Source: Erpobdella octoculata
Taxonomy: Eukaryota; Annelida; Clitellata; Hirudinida; Erpobdellidae
Length of the DNA: 64,000 nucleotides
NCBI GenBank assembly: GCA_963978895.1
Contig: OZ022241.1
Coordinates: forward strand, 18,448,773 to 18,512,772
Direction of reading: 5' to 3'
Below, piece by piece: positions 1-38,061 of this stretch. The notes beneath the pieces were generated by a model that had not been told where the DNA came from, did no database searches, and saw only the letters and a list, made by a program, of their open reading frames with translations. Position 1 is the stretch's first letter. Each line of letters opens with the position of its first letter. Both the position numbers and the translations under genes were made by a program.

Positions 1-1282
1 TAAATTGTCTATTTTTATTTTAAATGTGTTTAATTTTTATTACTTTTATTCCTACTGTTCACTTCTATCGCTATTGACAAATAGATCTTCATCGGGAACT
101 ACGTTAACTTCGGGAGTAATTTATAAATGTTCTAAAGTGCTATAATTTTTGTTTTTTTTCAGTTATTTATGTTGTAATTAGTCTTTATTTCCCTTATTTA
201 TGTTTTAAATATCATTTACGTTAAAAAACCGGCAATTTTTCATCGAAATCGGTTCAGGACGCTATACTGCCGGATTACCTTGTTTTAAATATCATTTACG
301 TTAAAAACTGGTAATTTTTCACCGAAATCGGCCGATGACGCTATACTAGAACTTTACCCTAAACTAATTAATCTAAATCGACACCGATATTTTGAAGAAT
401 CGAAACCGACACCGACTCGATATTTATAAAAACCGAAAAGTATCAACTATCGGAAAAAATCGACATCGTGATCTTTTCGTTTTTCCTCTATAAGTGCACG
501 TAGAAAAATAGATGTATAAAAATGTTTTTAACAGCTGCAAAACTTACTATAAATAAAAAAGAGACAAAAGCCAAGATCTTCATGTCCATTATCCGCACAG
601 CATCATGTGAGCGCCAAACGTTAGCTGATGAACTGGATAAATGGTACGACGCCTGTTGAGACTTGTGAATTGGAGGATACCAATCAATTCATTTGGTAGG
701 CTTTTTGGTCTGTTCTCAAATTGCGGGTTGATTTGTTCTGATCGATGCGTAGAACTAAATTCTCAAACTCGTGGAGCAATTAGTTTTCTGTCTCATAATT
801 TTTAGCATTTTACCCGTTGAACCTTGCAATAAATTGACTTAATTAGATAAGTACGCCGTAGAATACACCATCAAGTTCAAAACAAGTACTTTTTTCCTTA
901 TTGTCACTGTTGTCTCCCGCCATTTTCATTCAATGGTTTACTGTTTACTGGTAGAATCGCTTCACCGACTGCTGCCATAGTGCCATTCCGTCTTCAGGGC
1001 GGACCTGACCATCAAAAAATAATGTGTTTCTCGTCTTCTCTCGTGATGTTTTATTTTCTTATCTCGTTTTCTCTTGAGAAAAAAGGAGAAAATAGAAAGA
1101 AAAAGAATAAACAAGAAGTTGTATTTCAGTTTCTTTTGTTTGGTTTCACTGAATAAAAGAAATCCAAGATTTTTTACAACGGGCTGCATAACGACAGTAA
1201 TCTAAATTTAAAAAAAGTAAAAAACAGAAATTCCTGGATCCGCCGCTGTCCAGTGGTTCCGACTTTCGGAAAAGATAGTTTC
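1..1282. other. Intergenic, AT-rich; two 80-bp direct repeats, no gene recognised
   Basis: An 80-bp unit starting TGTTTTAAATATCATTTACG occurs twice in tandem (201-280 and 281 to about 349). After it come degenerate CCGATA/TCGGTAT words (360-470). A short open stretch at about 521-656 is mildly reminiscent of retroelement Gag capsid but is too short to call. The rest holds nothing recognisable. Confidence 0.5.
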
Positions 1283-1944
1283 ACGACAAAATGTTCACAA
1301 ACCAAATGTTCAACGACAAAATGTTTTCGACAAAACGTTCACGTCAGAACGTTCACGACAAGATGAACACAGACAAAACGTTTACAGTCAAAATATTCAA
1401 GTACAAAATTTTCACGACAAAACGTTCACGAGCAATTCTTACACACAAAACGTTCACAGAGAAAATGTTCACTACAACACGTTCGCGATAAATTCTTCAC
1501 ACACAAATTTTCACACTGAAATGTAATTTTTTTTGTTTTATTGTGTCGAGAACTTTTGCAAACTAATTCTTAAGCCAAAACTTTTTGCAGACCTCACGCA
1601 TTTGATGTGGTGCATGTAATAGGTTGTTCTTGTCTTGAGAAATTCAGAAAGATAAAGATTATTATATATTACAACTCTTATTACTTAAGGTCTGAAATTT
1701 GCACTTACGAAGATTAAAGTTATGAATTAGTCACGGTTTTTTAGGAAACGAAACAAATGGTCAGATTAACAGAATAGCGATGAATCCGCCAGGACAGCAT
1801 TGCCTTAATAACGTAGCAGATATACAAATAGGAGAAAACGGAAGATCCGTCACAAGATTCAGATTATGATAAATTATGTTGATTGAAAGATGAGTAACTA
1901 CTTGACTTAGATGCATTGTGGGGAAAACACGATTCGCAAATGAA

Positions 1945-2503
1945 TTTACCCAGACTTCTTTCTATTGATCCTCAACCTAACAAATCTTCAACCAACTTCA
2001 AAACTTCAGAATTATTTTTATACAATATAGGCAAAAAACGTTAAAGAAATTGTCATCTATCAGGGAAATATATTATACCAGAGGGGGGAAAAGTCTTATT
2101 CTTGGTGGAAATGTCCGCGGGAGATAGTCCTATGGTCTGCCGGGGGGATGTCCAGAAGGGGAAATGTCCTACATTCAATTGTTATTATTCTATTTTTTGC
2201 TTTTCCAAAGACCGAGGCTTGCTTGTGGGGACTTATGTAGTCTGTATGCGTTATACATAAACATAATTTACCAAGTTTTTTTCTAAAGAACTCCACCACT
2301 CTACCTAACCATCTTCAGCCACTTGCAAACTCCACAATTATTTTATACAATATGTTCAAATTTTTTTAGAAAGACTGTCATCTGTCAAAAAAATATATTA
2401 TGCCAGAAAGGGGAAATGCCCTATCCTTGGGGCAAATGTCCTAGGGTCTGCCGGGAAAATTTTCTGGAGGAAATGTTCAGGGGGAAATGTCCTACATTCT
2501 AAA
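1945..2503. repeat. Imperfect direct duplication of about 215 bp
   Basis: Segment 1962-2175 recurs at about 2290-2500 with the same landmarks in order: CTTCA-ACTT, TTTTATACAATAT, TGTCATCT, ATATATTAT-CCAGA, GGGGAAA, GGTCTGCCGG and GGGGAAATGTCCTACATTC. Both lie inside foldback copy D and end next to the hAT insertion site. Confidence 0.6.
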
Positions 2504-4466
2504 CAGGCCCGTAGCTAGCGGGGGGACTGGGGGGGCTGCAGCCCCCCCACTAAAAATTTAAGCCCCCCCACTAAAATTTTTGGCAGGTTTTTTTACTTTA
2601 TTTACACTTAAGCCACCCAAGTGATGAGGAAGTTATGATCCGTAATTTAAATTTAAATATAAATGTATTAAATAAAATTAAAAATAAATAAATAAATAAA
2701 GGTAAATTTAAATATAAAATTAATAATAATAATTTGAATGACTGTAGAATGAACCATTGCTACAACCCATACCAAAAAAGAGCAAAAGTACAGAGTAGCA
2801 CGTTACGTGATTCTGTAGTTATGTCTACTCTTGGACTGAGAGTGATGAGCAATAGTGTTCACCAGAGTGGAATCAGCTTTGTGCTGTTTATTTTAGCATG
2901 CTGGGCGGTATATTAGGAGAGTTGAGGGAGAGGTTTGTTGATAGTTATTTAAGTTATTCTAAAGGTTTGACTTGTGCAGTTTCTGCCCTTCTACCAAATT
3001 CAGACAAGTTTTTAGATGTCAATGACCTTAAACCGTTAACGCAACTGCTAAAACAAGACAGGCATGACGATGTTGAAAAATATATTGCAGACGAGGCTCT
3101 CATTGCAAGTAGGTTTCTAAAAAACAAATTTCAAGCAGGCTGCAGTCTCCAGGAAGTGATGAATTTTATGCTGGACTATAAGGATGCATTTCCTACTCTA
3201 AATTGGCACTATTCTAGTCAGCTGCAATGACTCTTGACATCTCGATTGCCACTTGTGAGAATTCATTTTCTTGTCTAACACGAGTACTACAACCACAGAG
3301 AAGATCAATGTCCCATGAGAGAAAAAGCAAACTTGTACTTCTGGCATTTGAAAAATCGCTCTGTAAAGCAATGGATACGGATACCTATCAAATACCAAGA
3401 ATGCAATTAAATACAATCGGATTCAAATAATTGTCTTGCCAATGATCAAACCACATTATAATGAAATGCACTTTTTAGTTTAGTTTCTCATTTCAAGCTA
3501 TTACACATCCATTCATGTTTTACACATGAAAATTGTCATCAGTTTCATAATCAGTGCTTGGACTTAGTCTTACAATATTATAATAACTTTAATCTTACAG
3601 TTTTAAAACAGAGAAAGAAGCTAATTCAGCTTAGCTGACAAACTTTGGCTTTTGATTTTTGAATGACTCTCAATAATTCAAACTATTTTCATAATTTAGT
3701 ATTTGTTAGTGCTAGTCTGACACTGCAATACTACTAACCCTAATATTCTGAACTGATTAATTCGAGGAAACAATTTAAAGCTTACTGTCAAACCACACAA
3801 TCTTTATAACAATATAAGTTTAATGATAGACTTGATATATAATCTAATCTTCTATTTAGATTGTTTAGAAACTGATGACAAGTTGTATGTGTAACACATG
3901 AATGGATGTTTAGTAACTTAAAATGAGAAGGTAAACTAAATAGTACATTTTATTATAATGTGGTTTGATCTTTGTCAATACAAATATTTAAATCCGATTT
4001 TATTTAATTGATTTCTTGGCATGTACAAGTTTTTATCAAAAATAAAATACGCAAGTTATTGTATTGTAGACTATAACGGTTGTCTTGATCAATAATTAAA
4101 TTTGGACAATTTGATTCAGTGCTGCCATCCCAGTGGTGTGCCATGCACGCTTCAAAATTCAAGATTGTTGATAACAACAAGCATACTGTTATTTGACAAA
4201 ATTGCCTGTAAACATTGTTAATTTTTGTTATTACGAACAGCAATATGGCAACTCTTAGAAAATCTAAAATCACATAATAGGATATCCAAAATTAGATGCC
4301 ATTTCGTGCCAAATGCTACAAAATGCTTTGGCGAATCTCCTTATCGCGATGGGCTTCGCACCTGCGGCACTCGCGCTCAGGCTTCTTCGGTGCCTTCGTT
4401 CGTTAGTAGCCCCCCTACTAATTTTCATAGCCCCCCCCCACTAACTAAATCCTGCCTACGGGCCTG
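2504..4466 (+). mobile_element. hAT-superfamily DNA transposon, decayed, 8-bp target duplication ATTCTAAA
   Basis: The left end begins CAGGCCCGTAG and the right end is its inverse (CTACGGGCCTG); both continue into G/C runs. The 8 bp before (2496-2503) and after (4467-4474) are identical, ATTCTAAA, the duplication size made by hAT transposases. A broken transposase lies inside. The interior also carries an inverted duplication of the element's 3' part (about 3385-3560 against 3860-4035). Confidence 0.85.
2898..3430 (+). pseudogene. hAT transposase C-terminal remnant, frameshifted
   Basis: One frame gives a 110-residue stretch ending LNWHYSSQLQ and a stop; the adjacent frame resumes with TLDISIATCENSFSCLTRV and RRSMSHERKSKLVLLAFEK. 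That is the hAT dimerisation block (TLPvs-ERsFS-L--ik--lRs-m--eRl--LalL). The frame change at about 3227 marks it as non-functional. It is like the zinc-finger MYM-type-1-related hAT proteins that are common in animals. The N-terminal catalytic part is missing. Confidence 0.75.
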
Positions 4467-4862
4467 ATTCTAAAGACCCATAAACACATCTCTACGCTCT
4501 TAATATTTTACTTGTTCACGAGTTGTGCATTCAGCCTTTGGCATTGACTGTTGTGAACGTTTTATTTGTGCTCATTTCGTGAACGTTTTGCCATGAACTT
4601 TTTGTCGATGAACAATTTGTATGGGAACGTTTTGTTTGTGAACGCTTTGTCCGTGCTCATTTTGTGAATGAACATTTTTGTGAGCGTTTTTTCGTGAATG
4701 TTTTGTCGTGGACGTTTTGTCGTTGAACGTTTTTTCATTGAACATTTTGACTGTGAACGTTTTGTCGGTGTTCATTTTGTTGTGAGAATTTTGTCGTGAA
4801 AGTTGTGTCGTAAACGTTCTGTCTGGAACATTTTGTCAGGAACATTTTTGTCTGTGAGCATT

Positions 4863-5274
4863 TTGTTTAAGTAATAACTTATTTATGGAGATATTTATCT
4901 ACGCCTTTTAGCGTAAACCGCTACAAAGGCGCGTGCAGCTGTCAAAATATTTACTTGCATGGAAAGTGTCCGTCGTACCTGATCAGATGTATATAACCAA
5001 TCAGCGCCATTCAGGGACGCCAGAGACTGAGATCACCACCCACAAAAGATCTTCTGGTACCAGGGGCGTGTGAGAAAACAAATGCTTCCTCAAAAATCTA
5101 TGAGGGAAGAAATACCCCCTAGCTTGCTAGGTATTCAGCGATACTTTTTACCCTACGTGAATTGCCGAATCAAATGATAGCGATAGTGAAACAGTTACAG
5201 CTGCAAACGGTCTGCACAAGAGACTGAAAGAATACATTAGAGTTAATATTAGTAAAGAGCTCCTAAAACTGATA
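4863..5274. other. Intergenic, no gene recognised
   Basis: Mixed-composition sequence between foldback copy D and a hAT remnant. The part near 5170-5270 may belong to that remnant's diverged upstream region. No open frame or RNA gene is seen. Confidence 0.4.
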
Positions 5275-6488
5275 TATAAAGTTATTGGTCCTGCATTGAG
5301 GTTGTTACAAGGAGCATTAATTGATTTGGCTTAGGCTGTAGTTTTTGTAAAAAGTTGTATTCAACAGTTTTCAAATTTCAGAAATGACGTTGACTCAGTC
5401 TGGAAAACAGATTAAGACCAATCAGTTTTGTTTGCATCATCACATGGCATAAATACTGAATTTCTCTCAAAACGACGTCGAGCTAAGAAAAAGATGACCG
5501 GCTAGTGATGATTGTTTGAATGGACTTGCTCGTTTTAAACTAGATACATTCATAGTTGTTCTGGATGAGACATATCAACAGATGTGCAGCAGAATCTTAT
5601 ATTCTTGAAGCAATTTTCGTTGTTCACACCTCAGGCTCTCTTTAGTGATACATCTATCAGCAGTTCTGACATTGAAATGATTTGCCAACTCTATGGAGCT
5701 GATGCCAATGCAGTCGTAGCTGAAATGTCAAACTTCAAAACAACGTTTTGTTTTCTGTCTCAAAATAGCACTGCCGCTAATATTGATGATCTGCTACAAA
5801 AAAATTGCAATGCTCGGCAAGGACAATCTGATAATGAAGACCACATTGAAGATGTTGATGGTGAGCCGGACATTGGCAACAACAATGCACTGGCGCAGCC
5901 AGAAATTTTTCGGGGGGGGGGACTGATTAGTAAGGAGTTTTCTGAAAAATTTATGACCCACAAAAGTTAAGGGTTAACGACAGTTTCAGTAATAGTTAGT
6001 AACAACAAACCATAAAACATTTAAATTGAAACAGTAAATTACAATATCAAATAGTCGATGACGGCCTCTTCATTAATGGGAAGGTCGCGATTGATGGTCA
6101 TCTGGAAAGCCCATTCAGTCATGTCTGGCCCATTGTGGTGCGTAGATAAGATTTGAGTCTGCGCAAAATTGAGAAGGGTCTCTCGGCTGTCGCGGAAGAA
6201 AGGGGCAACGTGATGAAGAGTTTTAGCAGCGTATTTATCTGCGGCTAGATGGAATCCTCACAATGTTGCAGAACATCAACTGCGGTATTTGGCCACTTTG
6301 CCAATGTGTACAGTCTGTATAGCATCTTTGCTTGTCTTGCAGTTTCCAGTGTCTCAGCTGAAAAGGCTTTAAGTAAACTGAAGATCATCAAAAATAGACC
6401 TCGATCATCAATGTCAGATGATTATTTGTCAGCCCTCATTGTCAACTTGGGCAAACCGCTCCACAACAAAACTCCAACTTCAGCTTAA
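5275..6488 (+). pseudogene. Second hAT transposase remnant, interrupted
   Basis: The piece at 5584-5970 gives LKQFSLFTPQALF and DIEMICQLYGADANAVVAEM, typical of the region before the hAT dimerisation domain. The piece at 6249-6488 gives YSIFACLAVSSVSAEKALSK and RPRSSMSDDYLSALIV, the dimerisation domain itself. Stops and frame changes occur upstream (5275-5583). About 280 bp of unrelated sequence, with a G-run at 5911, separates the two pieces. It is distinct in sequence from the copy at 2898-3430. Confidence 0.7.
6046..6252 (-). pseudogene. Minus-strand coding-like fragment inside the hAT remnant
   Basis: On the minus strand this reads as one open frame of about 68 residues including APFFRDSRETLLNFAQTQIL and WAFQMTINRDLPINEEAV, then a stop. 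The composition is protein-like. I do not recognise the family with confidence; a transposon-encoded protein is most likely from its setting. Confidence 0.35.
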
Positions 6489-6896
6489 GAGGTCTTTATT
6501 ATTAAATAAAAAATTAACAAAACGGAAAATTTAACTTCAATACGAAAATTCGCCAATTCAACAATTCACCACAATTCACACCTAACTACGTGACAACCAC
6601 TCTCGAGCTCGACTCTCACTCCACTAAAAACTCTGCGCATACTTTTCTCTGCCTAAACAGCACGCTAGCCACTAATATACAACAACTCTTACAACTACAG
6701 GTGAACATTCATACTACAACAAATAGCGAGCGTACATACAACACATCCCATCCACCAATAATCACATACACCACATGTCTATCTTGACACTCATGATAAT
6801 ATCATCAGAAAAAGAGTTGCTTGTACAATTAATAGATGATAACATTATTTCTCGTGTTGCTTGTGCTAGTCCCACTCTGCGAGCACACCTTCTTCA
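6489..6896. other. Intergenic, no gene recognised
   Basis: A short open frame at 6590-6787 is rich in T, S, H and N and has no recognisable domain. It is probably non-coding flank of the decayed hAT. Confidence 0.4.
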
Positions 6897-7319
6897 TTAG
6901 GGGACATCCATTTATTATGTCAACAAAATATGGGGAGGGGGTTTGAAGAAGTTTGACAAATGTTGACATGGGGAGGGGGAGTTCAAGATAAATTGACGTC
7001 AACAATATTTTTTACAAGTGTAATTAAATCAAAAATAGGAAAGTAATAAATGCATTGTATGCCAGTCAGTCAATTAGAATCCACCTACCCCCAAAAAACA
7101 TTCAAAATACGACACAGTTTACGATAATCATAGTCAATTTGAAATCTGTTACGCAAGACTAAAAAAATGTATTAAAGATTTATGTGTAGAACTTTTAATA
7201 TCTACGTACAATTCTTTTTTTGGAATAAAAACCAGCCGTATAAAATATTGTTAGTTATTTTGTTGTTGTTTTTTTTTTGGGGGGGGGGGTAAAATTTATT
7301 TGACATAATTTTGTTAGGG
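6897..7319. mobile_element. Possible MITE, ends sharing TTATGTCAA in inverted orientation
   Basis: The left side reads AGGGGACATCCATTTATTAT then GTCAAC; the right side, inverted, contains CCCCTAACAAAATTATGTCA. Both are followed by C/G-run motifs. A subrepeat GGGGAGGGGG occurs twice near the left end. No target duplication could be fixed. It abuts foldback copy A. Confidence 0.3.
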
Positions 7320-7331
7320 GATGACTGAGAG

Positions 7332-8796
7332 GGTGTCACGACAAAACGTTCACAGACAAAATGTTCAACGACAAAATGTTCCCGACAAAACGTTCACGAC
7401 ACAACGTTCACGACAAAATGTTCACGACAAAATGTTCACAGACAAAATGTTCACAGACAAAATGTTCACAGACAAAATGTTCAACGACAAAATGTTCACG
7501 ACAAAACGTTCACGACAAAACGTTCACAAAAAATGTTCACGCACAAAATGTTCACAGACTAAATGTTCACAGACAAAATGTTCACAGACAAAATGTTCAA
7601 CGACAAAATGTTCAACGACAAAATGTTTACGACAAAACGTTTACGACACAACGTTCACGACAAAATGTTCACGATTGCAACTTTTAATTTAAGTTTAGTT
7701 TTTAAATGATCAAATATTTGAGCACAAATAAAACGTTAACAATAGTAAATGCAATGTTAATTTCTTCTTTGATACCCCTAACTCAAATGGCAACCAGATG
7801 AGTATGGATCGGAGTACTGTAAACTGTTTCAGCAAGAAGAAAAGAAAATGACAGATGAGATGAGATAGCTGTAATAGGAAAATACAATTGGTTACTAATT
7901 TGAGATCGTTTGAATCTTCAATTTCAATTAAGCAAACGACGTAAATAAGGTTTGATGGCTGCATTCTAAAGATTAAAAAGTTAACAGTATCCAAGAGAAA
8001 ATTAACCAACCCGCATTAACTAGTTAATAAATGGAACGATGATAAAAAGGGTCAAAATATGAAATCTTTATATACTCCGATCAAAAAGAAAAAGAAATGC
8101 AATTAGTTATTAATTGAGATTTATTTGATGTTTCAATTTTAATTAAGTGAATGACAGAAATAAGCTTTGATCGTTGTAGCCTATCGATTATGAAGTTATC
8201 GGCTTCCAGGAGCAATATAGCCGGCTTTAATTACCTAATTAACGTAGCGATGACTTGGGTATGTTTCAATTTTAATTAAGTGAACGACAGAAATAAATCT
8301 TGATCGATATTTTTTGCTTTTTGCATGTTTGGTTTTACGGTTAACTTAAAATAAATGTTTGATAAGTTGATTGTTGCCAATATGTATTAGTGTCATACAC
8401 ACATATTCTGCTGAGGTAAATCAAATGGTGAATAGAAACACCACAAAAAATGACTTAATAATTAGTTTGCAAGCGATCTTGACATAATAAAACAAAATGT
8501 GTATTTTTCAGTGTGAACATTTTGTCGTGAACGTTTTGTCGTGAACGTTTTGTCGTGAACATTTTGTCGTTGAACATTTTGTCTGTGAGCCTTTTGTCTG
8601 TGAACATTTTGTCTGTGAACATTTTGTGCGTGAACATTCTTCGTGAACGTTTTGTCGTGAACGTTTTGTCGTGAACATTTTGTCGTTGAACATTTTGTCG
8701 TTGAACATTTTGTCTGTGAACGTTTTGTCGGTGTTCATTTTGTCGTGAACATTTTGTCGTTGATCATTTTGTCTGTGAACGTTTTGTCGTGGAACC
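7332..8796 (+). mobile_element. Foldback element copy A, inverted ends made of 14-15 bp tandem units
   Basis: Left array 7332-7676 is in plus orientation and right array 8512-8796 is its inverse. The interior (7677-8511) is AT-rich with no credible gene. The left end starts GGTGTCACGACAAAACG; the right end inverted starts GGTTCCACGACAAAACG. The interior matches copy C in the same orientation and copy B inverted (for example the GCAATGTTAATTTCTTCTTT segment at 7753). No target duplication is visible on this copy. Confidence 0.85.
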
Positions 8797-8918
8797 TGCC
8801 TTCTCATTTTTATTGATACCTATTGTTTTTTTAACATTTTTTTTGGTGCTGATGCATAATAATTTATTGAACTAGTCTGTAAAACTGTGTAATTGCAATT
8901 ACCATCTATACTAAAATG

Positions 8919-10374
8919 GGTTCCACGACAAAATGTTCACAGACAAAATGTTCAACGACAAAATGTTCCCGACAAAACGTTCACGACACAACGTTCCCGA
9001 CAAAATGTTCACGACAAAATGAACACCGACAAAACGTTCACAGACAAAATGTTCAACGACAAAATGTTCAACGACAAAATGTTCACGACAAAACGTTCAC
9101 GACAAAACGTTCACGAAAAATGTTCACGCACAAAATGTTCACAGACAAAATGTTCACAGACAAAATGCTCACAGACAAAATGTTCAACGACAAAACGTTC
9201 ACGACAAAACGTTCACGACACAACATTCACGACAAAATGTTCACACTGAAAAATCAAAATTTTGTTTTATTATGTCAAGATCACTTGCAAACTAATTATT
9301 AAGTCATTTTTTGTGATGTGTCTATTCACCATTTTATTTACCTAAGCAAAGTATATGTGCATGACAGCATGAAACTAATACGTATTGGCAACATCAAATG
9401 ATCTTCAATTAATAAATAATTATATGGAGTTATAGCTATTTGGCTTTTTCTTTTTCATCCATATTTTGATCCTTTTTTATCATCGTTCCATTTATTAACT
9501 AGTTAATGCTGGTTAATTTGCTTTTGGATACCCAAACTTTTTAGTTTTTAACTGCTAGAGATGTATTTTCAATTCTAGCTGAAAAACGCAAGTAGCTGCA
9601 TGCTGCTTTACCCAAGTCACCGTTACGTTAATTAGCTAATTAAAGGAGGCTATATTGCTCCTGGAAGCCGATAACTTCTTAATCGCTAGCTACAACGATC
9701 AAGGCTTTTTTCTGTCGTTCACTTAATTAAAATTGAAACATCAAATAAATCTCAATTAATAACTAATTGCATTTCTTTTTCTTTTTAATCGGAGTTAATA
9801 AAGATTTCATATTTTGACCTTTTTAATCATCGTTCCATTTATTATCTAGTTAATGCGGGTTGGTTAATTTTCTCTTGGATACTCTTAACTTTTTAATCTT
9901 TAGAATACAGCCATCAAACCTTATTTACGTCGTTTGCTTAATTGAAATTGAAAATTCAAACGATCTCAAATTCGTAACCAATTGTATTTTCCTATTATAG
10001 CTATCTCATTTCATCTGTTTTTTTCCTTCTTGCTGAAACAGTTTACAGTCCTCCGATCCATACTCATCTTGTTGCCGTTTGAGTTAGGGGTATCAAAGAG
10101 GAAATTAACATTGCATTTACTATTGTTAACGTTTTATTTGCACTCATTTTGTGAAACACAAATTATTTTATCATTTAAAACTAAACTAAATTTAAAAGTT
10201 GCAATCGTGAACATTTTGTCGTTTAACATTTTGTCTGTGAACATTTTGTCTGTGAACATTTTGTCTGTGAACATTTTGTCGTGAACATTTTGTCGTGAAC
10301 GTTGTGTCGTGAACGTTTTGTCGGGAACATTTTGTCGTTGAACATTTTGTCTGTGAACGTTTTGTCGTGACACC
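8919..10374 (-). mobile_element. Foldback element copy B with 9-bp target duplication ACTAAAATG
   Basis: Left array 8919-9246, interior 9247-10204, inverted right array 10205-10374. Flanks 8910-8918 and 10375-10383 are both ACTAAAATG. A 9-bp duplication is characteristic of Mutator-like (MULE) transposition, and Drosophila FB foldback elements have also been linked to that superfamily (established knowledge). Relative to copies A and C it is inverted: its GGTGTCACGAC terminus is on the right. No transposase is encoded, so it would depend on another element. Confidence 0.87.
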
Positions 10375-10857
10375 ACTAAAATGATTTTGTTAAGTATAGT
10401 TAAGGGTCGTGCAAGCAAGTTAATATAAATTTAATGATTTAACAAAGAGAAATGTCAGTCCTTGGCTGGGTGTTTTTTGGAAGGAGAAGTGATCGGTTTT
10501 TGGGAAAGGAAATGGGCTCCTGGTGCTTGGGGGATGGGAGTAGAAGGCTCTCTTGACTATAAATAAAACTGATCTTATACCGTTTACAAAAGAAAGGTAG
10601 ATGCTTACAAGGCTAAGTAAGCGGGGACAGCGGGGTTGAATTATGTTTCAATGTTCCGACGACAACTTTATTTAATCAAATCCAAAGTGTTCGACCATCT
10701 GATTTGTCATAGCACGAAATCCTGCTGTAACTGGAAAAGCAATGCTGCTGATGATCTGTTTATCTTCTGTGCGGCATGCGCATTTGTTCAGCCGGCACCG
10801 TGAAACAGCAGGTGATGGTGCGACCCCTTATAAGCGGGATAGAATATCAAAATTAAC
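10375..10857. other. Region upstream of the TBC1D start, no repeat recognised
   Basis: It contains the second copy of the 9-bp duplication (10375-10383) and presumably the 5' untranslated region and promoter of the TBC1D gene. TTATAA at 10828-10833 is only about 25 bp before the ATG, too close to act as a normal TATA box unless the leader is almost absent. The in-frame stop at 10840-10842 rules out extending the open frame upstream within this exon. Confidence 0.4.
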
Positions 10858-37577
<26,720 letters not shown>

Positions 37578-38055
37578 GAAATTTATTTTTTACGTCTCTT
37601 TTTTGGCAATATAGATTAGGTCTTGCAACACTCGGTAAGTTCTCCATTAAAATCTCAAAATAATTTATATATATATATATATATATGTGTATGTATGTAT
37701 GTATTGGAAAAAAGGAGAATCATTTCAATTGCTGGCTTTTTTTTAGCAAATATCACTTCGCTTAAATGGTGCACATGTATATTCATCGTAACAATTCTGC
37801 TTTCATTTTTAACTTATTAATTCTTGTTGCATCGGATTCAACATCTGGAATACCTAGTCGATATATATATATATATAGATATATATTTTCATGCCTAAAC
37901 ATTTTGTGTTGAAGTTCTTTTTATATGTAAATACCCAATTTTAGCAGAGTTTATTGTAACTGCAAACTAGTCGTCTCATCATAACCTCCATGAACTTCAT
38001 CATGTTCAAAGCGACTTTTTGTTTCATTTTCTCTTCTAGTCAAAATTTTTTATCA

Positions 38056-38061
38056 AATAAA
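38056..38061 (+). terminator. Candidate poly(A) signal AATAAA of the TBC1D gene
   Basis: AATAAA lies about 480 nt past the stop codon at 37577. It is the first clear hexamer on this strand downstream of the last exon. A second AATAAA at about 38584 is a fallback. Confidence 0.4.

Larger units (their letters stand above)
1283..4862. mobile_element. Foldback element copy D (decayed), split by a nested hAT
   Basis: The left end (1283-1517) is an array of 14-15 bp units of the type GACAAAAYGTTCAC. The right end (about 4513-4862) is the same array inverted. Just inside the left array (1518-1590) the sequence follows the interior of copy B (9247-9310). Removing the hAT insertion at 2504-4466 leaves about 1.6 kb, close to intact copies (1.25-1.47 kb). 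Its units are the most diverged of the four copies, so it is probably the oldest. Confidence 0.7.

Noticed and set aside
521..656. Gag-capsid-like peptide (FLTAAKLTINKKETKAKIF)
   Set aside because: Only about 45 residues, with no zinc knuckle or neighbouring pol; resemblance too weak.
7332..7676. CRISPR-like regularly spaced repeats
   Set aside because: The units are contiguous without unique spacers, and the setting is an animal genome.
7321..7692. Long overlapping ORFs rich in TDKMFTDK / QNVHRQNVQRQNV / TKCSQTKCS
   Set aside because: They are the foldback array units read in all frames (the 15-bp units keep frame). The same text appears in every copy and on the inverted end, with no start context or domain.
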